Assembly: GCA_965261065.1 (NCBI GenBank)
Contig: OZ253444.1
Coordinates: 8,893,807 to 8,957,806, forward strand
Source of the DNA: JAKZVK01 sp965261065
GTDB lineage: Bacteria > Acidobacteriota > Terriglobia > Bryobacterales > UBA6623
Length of the DNA stretch: 64,000 bases
Direction of reading: 5' to 3'
Made by a program: the position numbers and the translations under genes. Under the pieces are notes generated by a model. It saw only the letters and a program-made list of their open reading frames with translations. It searched no databases and was not told where the DNA came from. Positions 37,056-45,915 of the stretch are shown here, piece after piece; the first letter of the stretch is position 1; each line of letters starts with the position of its first letter.

Positions 37056-38159
37056 TTAGGCGCCCGCCCCCGATGATCCGGCGTCCTCGGCGGCCAGCCG
37101 CGCGAGTGACTCGGTAAAAGGCGCGCGGGCCACGCCGCGCTGGGTGATGATGGCCGCGACGTACCGGTTGGGCGTGACATCGAAGGCGGGGTTGCGAACG
37201 GCGGTCTCCGGCGGCGCCACCGGGACGCCTTGAAGGTTGGTGACCTCCTCCGGGCTACGCTCCTCGATCGGGATCGCGTCGCCTGAAGCAAGCGACAGGT
37301 CGAGCGTCGAGATTGGAGCGGCGACGTAGAACGGCACGCCGTTTTCCCTCGCCAGCACGGCCACCGAGTAGGTGCCGATCTTGTTGGCGACGTCACCGTT
37401 GGCAGCGATGCGGTCGGCGCCCACCACTACCGCGCCCACCTCGCCCGACCGCAGGAAGTGGCCCGCCATGTTGTCGGTCAGCAGCGTGACGGGGATGTGG
37501 TCCTGCTGCAACTCCCACACGGTCAGCCGGGCGCCCTGCAAGAAGGGCCGCGTCTCGTTGGCGAACACCGCGACCGGGTTGCCGCCCTCGACCGCTGCCC
37601 GAATCACCCCGAGCGCGGTACCGTACCCGCCCGTGGCGAGCGCGCCGGCGTTGCAGTGGGTCATGACCTTCGCTCCTTCGGGGAGAAGTGCCGCACCATG
37701 TTGTCCCATGGCCCGATTGATGGCGATATCTTCCTCGAGGACCCGCTTCGCCTCCTCTTCGAGCGCGTCTTGGAGCGCCCGGCCCCCGGCGCCGTCCGAC
37801 CGAAGCTCGCCGTAGCGTTTCTTCATGCGGTCGATCGCCCAAAACAGATTGACGGCTGTGGGCCGCGTGCCGGCGAGCGTCGAGCAGATCGTTTCCATCC
37901 GGCTGTCGAGCGCCTCGCCCTCGGGTCTACTCAACGAGGCTGCTCCGTCCGGTGCCCCGGCAAGGGCTTGCTTGACACCCAACGCAACGCCCATCGCGGC
38001 GGCCACGCCGATGGCGGGCGCGCCCCGAATGACCATCGAGCGAATCGCCTCGGCCACGTCCTCGTAGCCGCGGCAGGTGACGTAGACTTCCTCGGCCGGC
38101 AACTTGCGCTGGTCGATCATGACGGCGGCGTCGCCGGTCCATTCGATTGTCTTGACCAT
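37056..38159 (-). CDS. mtnA: S-methyl-5-thioribose-1-phosphate isomerase
   Basis: 367 aa. It isomerises methylthioribose-1-phosphate in the methionine salvage pathway. Marks: IRSMVIRGAPAIGVAAAMGV, MTHCNAGALATGGYGTALGVI with the active-site Cys, ANETRPFLQGARLTVWEL, LTDNMAGHFL and VVVGADRIAANGDVANKIGTY with the catalytic Asp. The C-terminal part ends FDVTPNRYVAAIITQRG. No other salvage gene is adjacent. Confidence 0.96.
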   Translation of the reverse strand: MVKTIEWTGDAAVMIDQRKLPAEEVYVTCRGYEDVAEAIRSMVIRGAPAIGVAAAMGVALGVKQALAGAPDGAASLSRPEGEALDSRMETICSTLAGTRPTAVNLFWAIDRMKKRYGELRSDGAGGRALQDALEEEAKRVLEEDIAINRAMGQHGAALLPEGAKVMTHCNAGALATGGYGTALGVIRAAVEGGNPVAVFANETRPFLQGARLTVWELQQDHIPVTLLTDNMAGHFLRSGEVGAVVVGADRIAANGDVANKIGTYSVAVLARENGVPFYVAAPISTLDLSLASGDAIPIEERSPEEVTNLQGVPVAPPETAVRNPAFDVTPNRYVAAIITQRGVARAPFTESLARLAAEDAGSSGAGA

Positions 38160-38344
38160 GAGGTTTCTAGTGATTTGTGAATCGTGATTCGTGAACCGTG
38201 AAAACCTGAAGCCCGGGCGCTGCGCGGGCTGGTCGGCCTTTTGGCACAGTTTGGCTAGGTTTTGGGCAACCTGTCATCCATGGGTTGTCAAGCTCCGCCA
38301 CTCCCAGTCTTAGGGTAGCGCACAGGTCTGGGGTAATTGGCCTT

Positions 38345-39375
38345 GCTGGGTATCCACTTGACTCAGGTGACCCCAAGATGTAGTGTAGGGCCTGGTGGAG
38401 GATTACCCGCGCGACCAACTCGAATTCGAGTCTCGCTTTGCGAGCGAGGAGGCTTGCCGCGACTATCTGTTCGCCTTGCGCTGGCCAGAGGGTTTCCGCT
38501 GTCCAAGGTGTGGGCATGAGCGCGCTTGGCCGGTGCGCAAAGTGTGGTTCGAATGCGCTCGCTGCGGGCGACAAACCTCCGTCACCGCCGGCACGATCTT
38601 TCAAGACACACGCAAGCCGCTGCGGCTGTGGTTCCGGGCGATGTGGACCATCACCACGCAGAAGAATGGGGCCAGCGCCCTGGGTCTACAGCGCGTTCTG
38701 GGACTGGGCAGTTACCAAACCGCCTGGCCTTGGATGCACAAGCTGAGGCGAGCGATGGTGCGCCCGGGGCGGGAGCGATTGACGGGCCTCGTCGAGGTCG
38801 ATGAGACCTACTGGGGCGCTGAAGAAGAAGGGGTAATCGGCCGGCAGACCGAGCGTAAAGCGTTGATTGCAGTCGCCGCGGAAGAGAGAGGCACCGGGCT
38901 GGGGCGCATCCGCATGCAGCGCGTTCAGAACGCCTCGGCGGCCAGTTTGATGCCCTTCGTCGAGGAGTCGGTCGAGCCGGGCAGCGTGGTTGTTACCGAC
39001 AACTGGTCGGGCTACGATCCGCTCAAGAAGAAGGACTACCAGCGTCGTATCATCTCGATTAACAACCGCCGCGAGCAGGCCTCGCAGCTACTGCCGAGGG
39101 TGCACTTGGCGATCTCGCTACTCAAGCGCTGGATGCTGGGCACGCATCAGGGGGCGGTCAGCCACGAGCATCTGGACTACTATCTCGACGAGTTCGTGTT
39201 CCGCTTCAATCGGCGCAGATCACGCAGTCGGGGCAAGCTCTTCTACCGCCTTGTGCAGCAGGCCATGGCGGTGGAGCCGACGCCGTACCGCTCGATCGTC
39301 GCCGATTGGGACGCTAAGACGCTGTGAGCCCAACTACAAGATGTTGGGGTCACCTGAGTCAAGTGGATACCAGGC
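38345..39375 (+). mobile_element. IS1595/ISXO2-type insertion sequence, copy 1 (1031 bp)
   Basis: Terminal inverted repeats of about 32 bp begin GCTGGGTATCC on the left and GCCTGGTATCC on the reversed right end, and are otherwise identical for 28 bp. They are flanked by a perfect 8-bp target duplication TTGGCCTT at 38337-38344 and 39376-39383. One transposase gene lies inside. A second copy of equal length lies at 41632. Confidence 0.95.
38395..39327 (+). CDS. IS1595-family (ISXO2-like) transposase, copy 1
   Basis: 310 aa from a GTG start. Zinc ribbon CPRCGHERAWPVRKVWFECARCGRQ, then TAGTIFQDT, followed by the DDE domain: VEVDETYWGAEEEG, VVTDNWSGYDPL and the last acidic region HEHLDYYLDEFVFRFNRR. 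It differs from copy 2 at only three residues, so the element was active recently. Confidence 0.93.
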   Translation: MEDYPRDQLEFESRFASEEACRDYLFALRWPEGFRCPRCGHERAWPVRKVWFECARCGRQTSVTAGTIFQDTRKPLRLWFRAMWTITTQKNGASALGLQRVLGLGSYQTAWPWMHKLRRAMVRPGRERLTGLVEVDETYWGAEEEGVIGRQTERKALIAVAAEERGTGLGRIRMQRVQNASAASLMPFVEESVEPGSVVVTDNWSGYDPLKKKDYQRRIISINNRREQASQLLPRVHLAISLLKRWMLGTHQGAVSHEHLDYYLDEFVFRFNRRRSRSRGKLFYRLVQQAMAVEPTPYRSIVADWDAKTL

Positions 39376-39383
39376 TTGGCCTT

Positions 39384-39791
39384 TTCCGCTGTATGTTGTT
39401 GATCCTGTGGGATGAAGATTCTGTGACTGGGTTCCGGAACAGCGAGGGTTACCTGGACGGTGCCGCTGTTCTCTGGGCAGTCCTGCGGCTCCGCATCGAG
39501 CCTCTGCGGGTATTGCAGCCGGCCAAAAGAACATTTCGACCGGACAAGTTGTCCTGCGGTGGACAAATTGTCCTGTCTGACGGGAAGACTCATCGAATCA
39601 GTAACTTCGGTCAAATCCCTCCTCCACGACAACGGTCTTCGCACGACATTCTGTCTCACGTAGTTCTTTCCCGGGTTGACCTCTAAGTACCTTTTGTTCA
39701 ACGGTTTAGTCTCCTTTGTCGGAATGGCCTTGGGTGTGCCTATACCCAGGCGACATCCATCCGTCGGATCGATTCAAATCTGGAGCAACAA
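39384..39791. other. Leader region of the first subtilase gene
   Basis: About 400 bp without a convincing gene. It holds two tandem 13-bp palindromes (39542-39573), described separately, and TTGACC at about 39677 as a possible -35. Confidence 0.5.
39542..39573. promoter_or_regulatory. Tandem palindromic operator (GGACAA-N-TTGTCC twice)
   Basis: Two 13-bp palindromes, 39542-39554 and 39561-39573, share both half-sites exactly and differ only in the centre base. Their centres are 19 bp apart, so two dimers would bind at a nearly two-turn spacing. They lie about 220 bp before the subtilase start. Confidence 0.65.
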
Positions 39792-41576
39792 ATGAAGCAG
39801 TTGCGAGCACTCCTACTCATCCTTTTTGCGGCATCCCTCTCGTTTGCGGCCTCGCCCAAACTCTCCCGCGACCTCAAGCGGCTGAGAGCGGAGAGACCCG
39901 CGGAGGAAACGAACGTCATCGTCCGATTCAAGCGGAACCCCCGCGAGAAGCAGCTAAACAAAGTTCGCCGTCAGGGCGGCACGTTGAAGAAGCGGCTCGG
40001 CTTGGTGCGCAGCGCTACCTTCACCGTAACCGCCGACAAGCTGGAGGCACTAGCGGCCGACCCTGACATCGCCTACATTTCGCCGGACCGCCCGGTGTTC
40101 GCCACTCTGGACTACGCCACTCCGACCGTTGGTGCCGACTTGGCTACGGCCTTCGGTTACGACGGCGAGGGTGTTGGTGTGGCCGTCATTGACAGCGGGG
40201 TCAACGACCATTGGGACCTCCGCCTCCGAGTGGTCCACAGCGAAAGCTTTCTTTCAAAGGGGGGCAAGCCAGGTGATGACTTCGGCCACGGCAGCCATGT
40301 GGGAGGCATCATCGCCGGTAACGGTCATGAGAGCGACGGGCTTTTCCGGGGGGTCGCAACGAAAGCCCATCTCGTTGACTTGAGGGTGCTGAATCAAGAG
40401 GGCGTGGGTACTGAGAGCGCCGTGATCGCCGCGATCCAGCGCGCGATTGAGCTCAAGGATCAATACAACATCCGGATCCTGAACCTTTCGCTCGGACGCC
40501 CGGTGTTTGAGAGCTACGACCAGGATCCACTCTGCCAGGCGGTCGAGGCGGCGTGGCGGGCCGGCATCGTCGTGGTCGTTGCTGCCGGCAATCAGGGCCG
40601 CGAGAACTCGTACGGGAATGACGACTATGGGACGGTTGCTTCTCCCGGAAACCACCCGCTGGTCATTACTGTGGGTGCCATGAAGACGCGTTCCACAATG
40701 GCCCGAGCGGATGACGAAGTGGCCAGCTACAGCTCGAAGGGCCCGACCTCAGTTGACCACGTTGTCAAGCCCGATATCGTAGCTCCCGGAAACCGCATCG
40801 TCTCCCTGGGTTGGAAGCAGACCTACGTGTACCAGGAGTACCCGCAGAACCTCGTGCCTCTGTCTTACTACGAGCCGACGGACCAGGGATCGGATAGCTC
40901 GGTGGAGTACTTCCGCCTAAGCGGCACCTCCATGGCAACACCCATGGTGAGCGGCGCGGCGGCGCTGCTGTTGCAGAAGGAGCCCCACCTGACACCGGAC
41001 CAGGTCAAGGCCAGGTTGATGAAAACCGCGTCGAAGACTTTCCCGACGTCCAGTGTGGCGTTCGACGAGGTCACAGGGGAGAGCTTTGTCAGTCAGTACG
41101 ACATCTTCACGATCGGGGCGGGCTACTTGGACGTACAGGCCGCCCTCTCCTCCGACGAGGTCTCGGCTGCCGGTTTCAGCGCCGCGTCGCCGTCCGCCGT
41201 GTTTGACCCGGAGTCCGGCCAGGTCTTTGTTGTCGGAGATGCTTCGGCGATTTGGGGCACGTCCGCGATCTGGGGCACCAGTGCAGTTTGGGGCACGACC
41301 GTGTTTCTTGACGCAACCAGCGCCATCTGGGGTACCAGCGCCATCTGGGGCACCAGTGCAGTTTGGGGCACTGAGACCACCGAAGACTTGTCGGCGATCT
41401 GGGGAACCAGCACGCCGGAAAGCGAATCAACGTCCGAGCCGACGACCTCCAGCAGCTCCAGCAAAAAGCCGGGGCGCGGCAACACGACCACTGACAGTAC
41501 TTCCGAGCCCGTCTACTCGGCCGGAGCGGATGCGATTTCGGGCGATCTCAACGTGATGATCCACGGTGAGAACTAA
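39792..41576 (+). CDS. Secreted S8 subtilisin-like protease with C-terminal WGT hexapeptide repeats
   Basis: 594 aa. Signal peptide (LRALLLILFAASLSFA), I9-type propeptide (NVIVRFKRNPREKQ ... IAYISPDRPV), and catalytic domain with Asp near 134 in VAVIDSG, His near 166 in GHGSHVGG, Asn in AAGNQG and Ser near 380 in LSGTSMATPMVSG. After the protease domain comes a tail with seven copies of S-A-(I/V)-W-G-T in three groups, then a Ser/Thr linker. The repeat function is unknown; it may form a stacked beta structure or a surface anchor. It is the first gene of an apparent operon with a second such protease; the two IS copies flank it but carry separate target duplications. Confidence 0.93.
   Translation: MKQLRALLLILFAASLSFAASPKLSRDLKRLRAERPAEETNVIVRFKRNPREKQLNKVRRQGGTLKKRLGLVRSATFTVTADKLEALAADPDIAYISPDRPVFATLDYATPTVGADLATAFGYDGEGVGVAVIDSGVNDHWDLRLRVVHSESFLSKGGKPGDDFGHGSHVGGIIAGNGHESDGLFRGVATKAHLVDLRVLNQEGVGTESAVIAAIQRAIELKDQYNIRILNLSLGRPVFESYDQDPLCQAVEAAWRAGIVVVVAAGNQGRENSYGNDDYGTVASPGNHPLVITVGAMKTRSTMARADDEVASYSSKGPTSVDHVVKPDIVAPGNRIVSLGWKQTYVYQEYPQNLVPLSYYEPTDQGSDSSVEYFRLSGTSMATPMVSGAAALLLQKEPHLTPDQVKARLMKTASKTFPTSSVAFDEVTGESFVSQYDIFTIGAGYLDVQAALSSDEVSAAGFSAASPSAVFDPESGQVFVVGDASAIWGTSAIWGTSAVWGTTVFLDATSAIWGTSAIWGTSAVWGTETTEDLSAIWGTSTPESESTSEPTTSSSSSKKPGRGNTTTDSTSEPVYSAGADAISGDLNVMIHGEN
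41244..41411 (+). repeat. WGT hexapeptide repeat array in subtilase 1
   Basis: Seven 18-bp units encode SA(I/V)WGT, in groups of three, three and one separated by short spacers (TVFLDAT, ETTEDL). The unit DNA is imperfectly conserved, so selection acts on protein. Confidence 0.85.
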
Positions 41577-41631
41577 GAACGATCAAATGTGCAAGAAGGA
41601 ATTCAAATTGAAAGGGAGACGAATCATGCGG

Positions 41632-42662
41632 GCTGGGTATCCACTTGACTCAGGTGACCCCAAGATGTAGTGTAGGGCCTGGTGGAGGATTACCCGCGCG
41701 ACCAACTCGAATTCGAGTCTCACTTTGCGAGCGAGGAGGCTTGCCGCGACTATCTGTTCGCCTTGCGCTGGCCAGAGGGTTTCCGCTGTCCAAGGTGTGG
41801 GCATGAGCGCGCTTGGCCGGTGCGCAAAGTGTGGTTCGAATGCGCTCGCTGCGGGCGGCAAACCTCCGTCACCGCCGGCACGATCTTTCAAGACACACGC
41901 AAGCCGCTGCGGCTGTGGTTCCGGGCGATGTGGACCATCACCACGCAGAAGAATGGGGCCAGCGCCCTGGGTCTACAGCGCGTTCTGGGACTGGGCAGTT
42001 ACCAAACCGCCTGGCCTTGGATGCACAAGCTGAGGCGAGCGATGGTGCGCCCGGGGCGGGAGCGATTGACGGGCCTCGTCGAGGTCGATGAGACCTACTG
42101 GGGCGCTGAAGAAGAAGGGGTAATCGGCCGGCAGACCGAGCGTAAAGCGTTGATTGCAGTCGCCGCGGAAGAGAGAGGCACCGGGCTGGGGCGCATCCGC
42201 ATGCAGCGCGTTCAGAACGCCTCGGCGGCCAGTTTGATGCCCTTCGTCGAGGAGTCGGTCGAGCCGGGCAACGTGGTTGTTACCGACAACTGGTCGGGCT
42301 ACGATCCGCTCAAGAAGAAGGACTACCAGCGTCGTATCATCTCGATTAACAACCGCCGCGAGCAGGCCTCGCAGCTACTGCCGAGGGTGCACTTGGCGAT
42401 CTCGCTACTCAAGCGCTGGATGCTGGGCACGCATCAGGGGGCGGTCAGCCACGAGCATCTGGACTACTATCTCGACGAGTTCGTGTTCCGCTTCAATCGG
42501 CGCAGATCACGCAGTCGGGGCAAGCTCTTCTACCGCCTTGTGCAGCAGGCCATGGCGGTGGAGCCGACGCCGTACCGCTCGATCGTCGCCGATTGGGACG
42601 CTAAGACGCTGTGAGCCCAACTACAAGATGTTGGGGTCACCTGAGTCAAGTGGATACCCGGC
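41632..42662 (+). mobile_element. IS1595/ISXO2-type insertion sequence, copy 2 (1031 bp)
   Basis: Same length and ends as copy 1, flanked by the 8-bp duplication TCATGCGG at 41624-41631 and 42663-42670. The target contains the start codon of the second subtilase. The old ribosome site AAAGGGAG (41611-41618) is now on the far side of the IS. Confidence 0.95.
41682..42614 (+). CDS. IS1595-family (ISXO2-like) transposase, copy 2
   Basis: 310 aa from a GTG start, identical to copy 1 except FESH for FESR, GGKPP-side Gly for Asp in the zinc ribbon region (CGRQ context at DNA level), and GNVVV for GSVVV. All DDE and zinc motifs are intact. It may still be active. Confidence 0.92.
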   Translation: MEDYPRDQLEFESHFASEEACRDYLFALRWPEGFRCPRCGHERAWPVRKVWFECARCGRQTSVTAGTIFQDTRKPLRLWFRAMWTITTQKNGASALGLQRVLGLGSYQTAWPWMHKLRRAMVRPGRERLTGLVEVDETYWGAEEEGVIGRQTERKALIAVAAEERGTGLGRIRMQRVQNASAASLMPFVEESVEPGNVVVTDNWSGYDPLKKKDYQRRIISINNRREQASQLLPRVHLAISLLKRWMLGTHQGAVSHEHLDYYLDEFVFRFNRRRSRSRGKLFYRLVQQAMAVEPTPYRSIVADWDAKTL

Positions 42663-42664
42663 TC

Positions 42665-44398
42665 ATGCGGAACACGATACTCAAGTTGGCACTTTTCATT
42701 ACGGCCTCGGCGGTAGCGTTCGGGCAACCACAGAGCCGGCTGGCGCCGGACCTGCCCGACCAGGGCGGTGAGAAGGTCGATGTCATCATTCAATTCAACG
42801 AAGCACCCGGCCAGAGCCACTTCAACTCAATCAACAGCGGCGAGTTGAAGCGCAAGCTGCCGGCGATTGACGGAGCCGTGTTCTCGATGCCGGTGAAGGC
42901 CTTGCAGGGCCTGGCCCACAACCCGCGCATCAAGTACGTCTCGCCGGACCGTGACGTAAACGCCGCGCTCGACTATGCTCATCCTACCGTTGGGGCCGAT
43001 ACCGCCCAGCAGTACGGCTGAGATGGTGCGGGCATCGGCGTCGCCGTCATCGACAGCGGCATCTCCGAAAGCGAAGACTTGACTGATTTTGACGACACGT
43101 CGCTGATTGTCTATGCCGCAAACTTTATCGATGGCAACAGTAACGACCAGTACGGGCATGGGACTCACGTCGCAGGGATCCTTGCCGGCAATGGCTTACA
43201 CTCCACCGGGACACAGTCCACGCACACCTTCCGCGGCGTTGCTCCCGAGGCCAACCTGATCGACCTGCGCGTGCTCGACCAGACTGGCGTAGGGACCGAC
43301 AGTGCTGTGATTGCCGCGATTCAGCGGGCCATCGAGTTAAAGGATGTCCATAACATCCGCGTCATCAATCTCTCGCTAGGCCGGCCCGTCTATGAAAGCT
43401 ACACGACGGATCCTTTGTGCCAGGCGGTCGAAGCCGCTTGGAACGCCGGCATCGTTACCGTCGTTGCAGCCGGCAATCTTGGCCGGGACAACTCTTTCGA
43501 CAACGAGGGTTACGCGACGATCACCTCTCCCGGCAATCATCCCGCTGTCATAACCGTCGGCGCCATGAAGACGATGTATACCGCAGTCAAAGCCGACGAC
43601 GAGATCGCCAGCTACAGCTCCAAGGGGCCGACCTTGATCGATCACGTGGTCAAGCCGGATCTAGTGGCGCCCGGCAATCGGCTGGTCTCCCTGTTGTCGC
43701 TCTACTCGCCGACTGCCGACTCCAACCCGGAGACTCAAGTTCTTCTCTCCTACTACAAGAATTATGGAGATCCGACCACCACTTCGCCGTACTATTTCAA
43801 GCTCAGCGGCACCAGCATGGCGACCCCGATGGTGAGCGGTGCTGCCGCGCTGCTGCTCGAGAAAGATCCGAACTTGACGCCGGACCAGGTCAAAGCGCAC
43901 TTGATGAAGACGGCTTCGAAGACCTTCCCCTCCATGAGTACCGCGACGGACCCGGACACGGGCGAGACCTTCACCAGCGAGTACAACATCTTCACCGTTG
44001 GCGCGGGTTACTTGGACGTTTATGCCGCGCTGTCGGACAACGAGGTTGCGCCTAGCAATCTGGCAGCGGCCTCCCCGGTGGCTGTCTTCGACGAAGTTAC
44101 CGGTGAGGTGACCTTGGTCACCGACGACTCGGTTGTCTGGGGCACGGGAGTGGTCTGGGGCACCTCGGTGGTCTGGGGCACCTCGGTGGTTTGGGGCACG
44201 AGCATCATTGTGGAAGATAACTCCGTGGTCTGGGGCACCTCGGTAATCTGGGGCACGGGAGTGGTCTGGGGTACCGGCGGCATGCCGGAAGCCACCGGAG
44301 TGGTCTGGGGAACGGATTCGCCGTGGGGCAACTCGGTCATCTGGGGCACGGACTACGAAGTCGCCGCCGAGAACGTGCTCTTCCACGGCGAGGAATAG
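42665..44398 (+). pseudogene. Second S8 subtilase with WGT repeats, start codon hit by IS and in-frame TGA
   Basis: From ATG 42665 a signal peptide (LKLALFITASAVAFG), propeptide (KVDVIIQFNEAPGQ ... IKYVSPDRDV) and protease domain follow, but codon 119 is TGA (43019-43021) in QYG*DGAGIGVAVIDSG. The paralogue has a Tyr here and TGG (Trp) would fit. The frame then stays open to 44398 with GHGTHVAG, AAGNLG and SGTSMATPMVSG. The tail has nine (S/G)V(V/I)WGT units. The IS at 41632 separates the start from its AAAGGGAG site. Loss of translation signals followed by nonsense mutation is the likely history. The TGA also removes everything from the catalytic Asp on. Confidence 0.9.
44129..44350 (+). repeat. 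WGT hexapeptide repeat array in subtilase 2
   Basis: Nine units of (S/G)V(V/I)WGT plus one WGN, in groups with short spacers (SIIVEDN, GGMPEAT). The spacing into groups resembles subtilase 1, though the residue choice differs (VV here, AI there). Confidence 0.85.
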
Positions 44399-44439
44399 CG
44401 ATGAACCCTGCTGACACGAAAACAGGGGGCCAATTGACC

Positions 44440-44976
44440 ATGACTCATAAGATGCTTTCTCTTCTACTTGCCACGATCTGGGGCGCCACCGTAGCGCTAG
44501 CCACCTCTCCCCAGACCGCATCCGACCTCACTGCTTCGAGAGGTGTGCGTATGGCCGGCCGCGACGTGACAGCGGCCGAGCCAACAGCCGAGCCTCCGAC
44601 GGCCGGCTGCGATACCAGGAGCGGTGAGGTCTTGTTGGCCAACAACTGTTGCGCCATTCGCGGGACCTCACCGGGCTGGGCTGCCGTTTTGCGAAGCGAG
44701 GTGTCTGCCATCGCGTGCTCAGCCATCTGGGGCACCAGAGCGATCTCGGAGACCACTACAGCCTGGGGAAACCGAGACAACAGGCCTACCTCGAACAGTC
44801 AGAGGCGATCGGGTGCCAGACTCGTTGTCCGCCCACACGTGACCGCTGCTATCGCAACAGCAGCCTATAGTTTTACCCACTCTAGTCTTTCGTTTCGGTC
44901 GCTAGAGTTTCTCGGCTTGCTCGCCGGCGAAAAGCAGTCCGGCGAACAACGTCGCGTTGTAAGAGGCGTGCATTAA
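44440..44976 (+). CDS. Small secreted protein with a WGT motif, third gene of the subtilase operon
   Basis: 178 aa if read to the stop at 44974; the 3' end overlaps the CPBP gene on the other strand, so the true end is unsure. ATG 44440 follows CAGGGGG and opens a signal peptide (MLSLLLATIWGATVALA). It contains CSAIWGTRAISETTTAWGN, the same hexapeptide as the proteases, and several cysteines (CDTRSGEVLLANNCC). It begins 41 bp after the second protease. It may be a companion of the proteases or itself a truncated relative. No known family is recognised. Confidence 0.5.
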   Translation: MTHKMLSLLLATIWGATVALATSPQTASDLTASRGVRMAGRDVTAAEPTAEPPTAGCDTRSGEVLLANNCCAIRGTSPGWAAVLRSEVSAIACSAIWGTRAISETTTAWGNRDNRPTSNSQRRSGARLVVRPHVTAAIATAAYSFTHSSLSFRSLEFLGLLAGEKQSGEQRRVVRGVH

Positions 44977-45768
44977 AGCGGAAGGCCTAACCGACCCGGT
45001 CCACGCCCGTACGGCACCGAACGCAACGCCCACGGCGGTTAGCAGGAGGAGGTTTTGCCAGCGCCAGCCATACTGAACGCCGTGCGGCAGCGAAAACAGC
45101 AGGCTGGTTGAGACGACGGCGGCGGCGGCCCCCAACGAGCGGTCTACCACTGAAAAAATGAAGCCCCGAAAGAGCATCTCCTCGACAACCGGGGCCACGA
45201 GAACCCCGAAGATCGCCAGCAAACCGATACTCACGGGGTCTTTGAGCAGTGCCTCGAAGGGAACTTCGCCTTCCGGTTTCGGCAGCAGGGTCGAGATCAA
45301 CGCTACGGCGATGGCCAACGCCACGCCGCTATAGAGATAGTAGGGTTCCCGACCGGAGTAGGATGTCCAACCGATCGCGGGGCCGAAGGCCAAGCCGTAT
45401 TTTATGGTGACGACCGCGTAAATGAACGCAAAAACGGCTACCCACAAGAGAAGCTGGATTGCGATTGCCAGAGGCGCCTTGACTTGCGGCGCTTCGATGT
45501 CAACCTCCCACCCGAAGAGGAAACTCAAACCGAACAGAGCCGCGGTGCAGACGACGGTGATCAACAGCAATGCCGGCAAGGAGAACAACAGCAGGTACAA
45601 CAGATCCCAATACGTCCACCAGCCGGAGCCGGGCGGACGAGTAGGGGCCGCGGGCGCTTGCGGAAGAGCCTCGCCCGGAGAGCAACCCGTGGCGTCCTGC
45701 TCGCGCGGGGTCTCCGAGGCGCGGCCGTAGGGGTCGCCGCCGGGGTCGTGGGTGGGTTCCCCGTTCAT
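44902..45768 (-). CDS. CPBP-family intramembrane metalloprotease (CAAX-protease/Abi)
   Basis: 288 aa with about eight membrane segments. The catalytic motifs are EEMLFRG (Glu-Glu-x-x-x-Arg), FSLPHG and HASYN. The N-terminal 45 residues are polar and Pro-rich. Bacterial members cleave membrane substrates or protect against self-made bacteriocins. The substrate is unknown. It is convergent with the subtilase operon. Confidence 0.9.
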   Translation of the reverse strand: MNGEPTHDPGGDPYGRASETPREQDATGCSPGEALPQAPAAPTRPPGSGWWTYWDLLYLLLFSLPALLLITVVCTAALFGLSFLFGWEVDIEAPQVKAPLAIAIQLLLWVAVFAFIYAVVTIKYGLAFGPAIGWTSYSGREPYYLYSGVALAIAVALISTLLPKPEGEVPFEALLKDPVSIGLLAIFGVLVAPVVEEMLFRGFIFSVVDRSLGAAAAVVSTSLLFSLPHGVQYGWRWQNLLLLTAVGVAFGAVRAWTGSVRPSALMHASYNATLFAGLLFAGEQAEKL

Positions 45769-45915
45769 GAGCGATTCCCTATGGTATCAGTCGCCTGCGA
45801 CATTTCCTGAAGTGTGGGTTCAACCCGGATTTCGGGCGGCAATATCGGTGTTGATGATATACACTACCGGTTGATACCGCGCCGGCTCGCATGCGAGCCC
45901 TAGGGAGCGAAAACC

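Noticed and set aside
38167..38604. Minus-strand gene repeated at 41583-41891
   Set aside because: Antisense to the transposase in both IS copies; it is repeated only because the IS is.
41244..41411. CRISPR-like array
   Set aside because: The 18-bp periodicity is continuous coding sequence for the WGT hexapeptide, without spacers of CRISPR type.
38345..42662. Composite transposon carrying the subtilase
   Set aside because: Each IS copy has its own different 8-bp target duplication, so they inserted separately.
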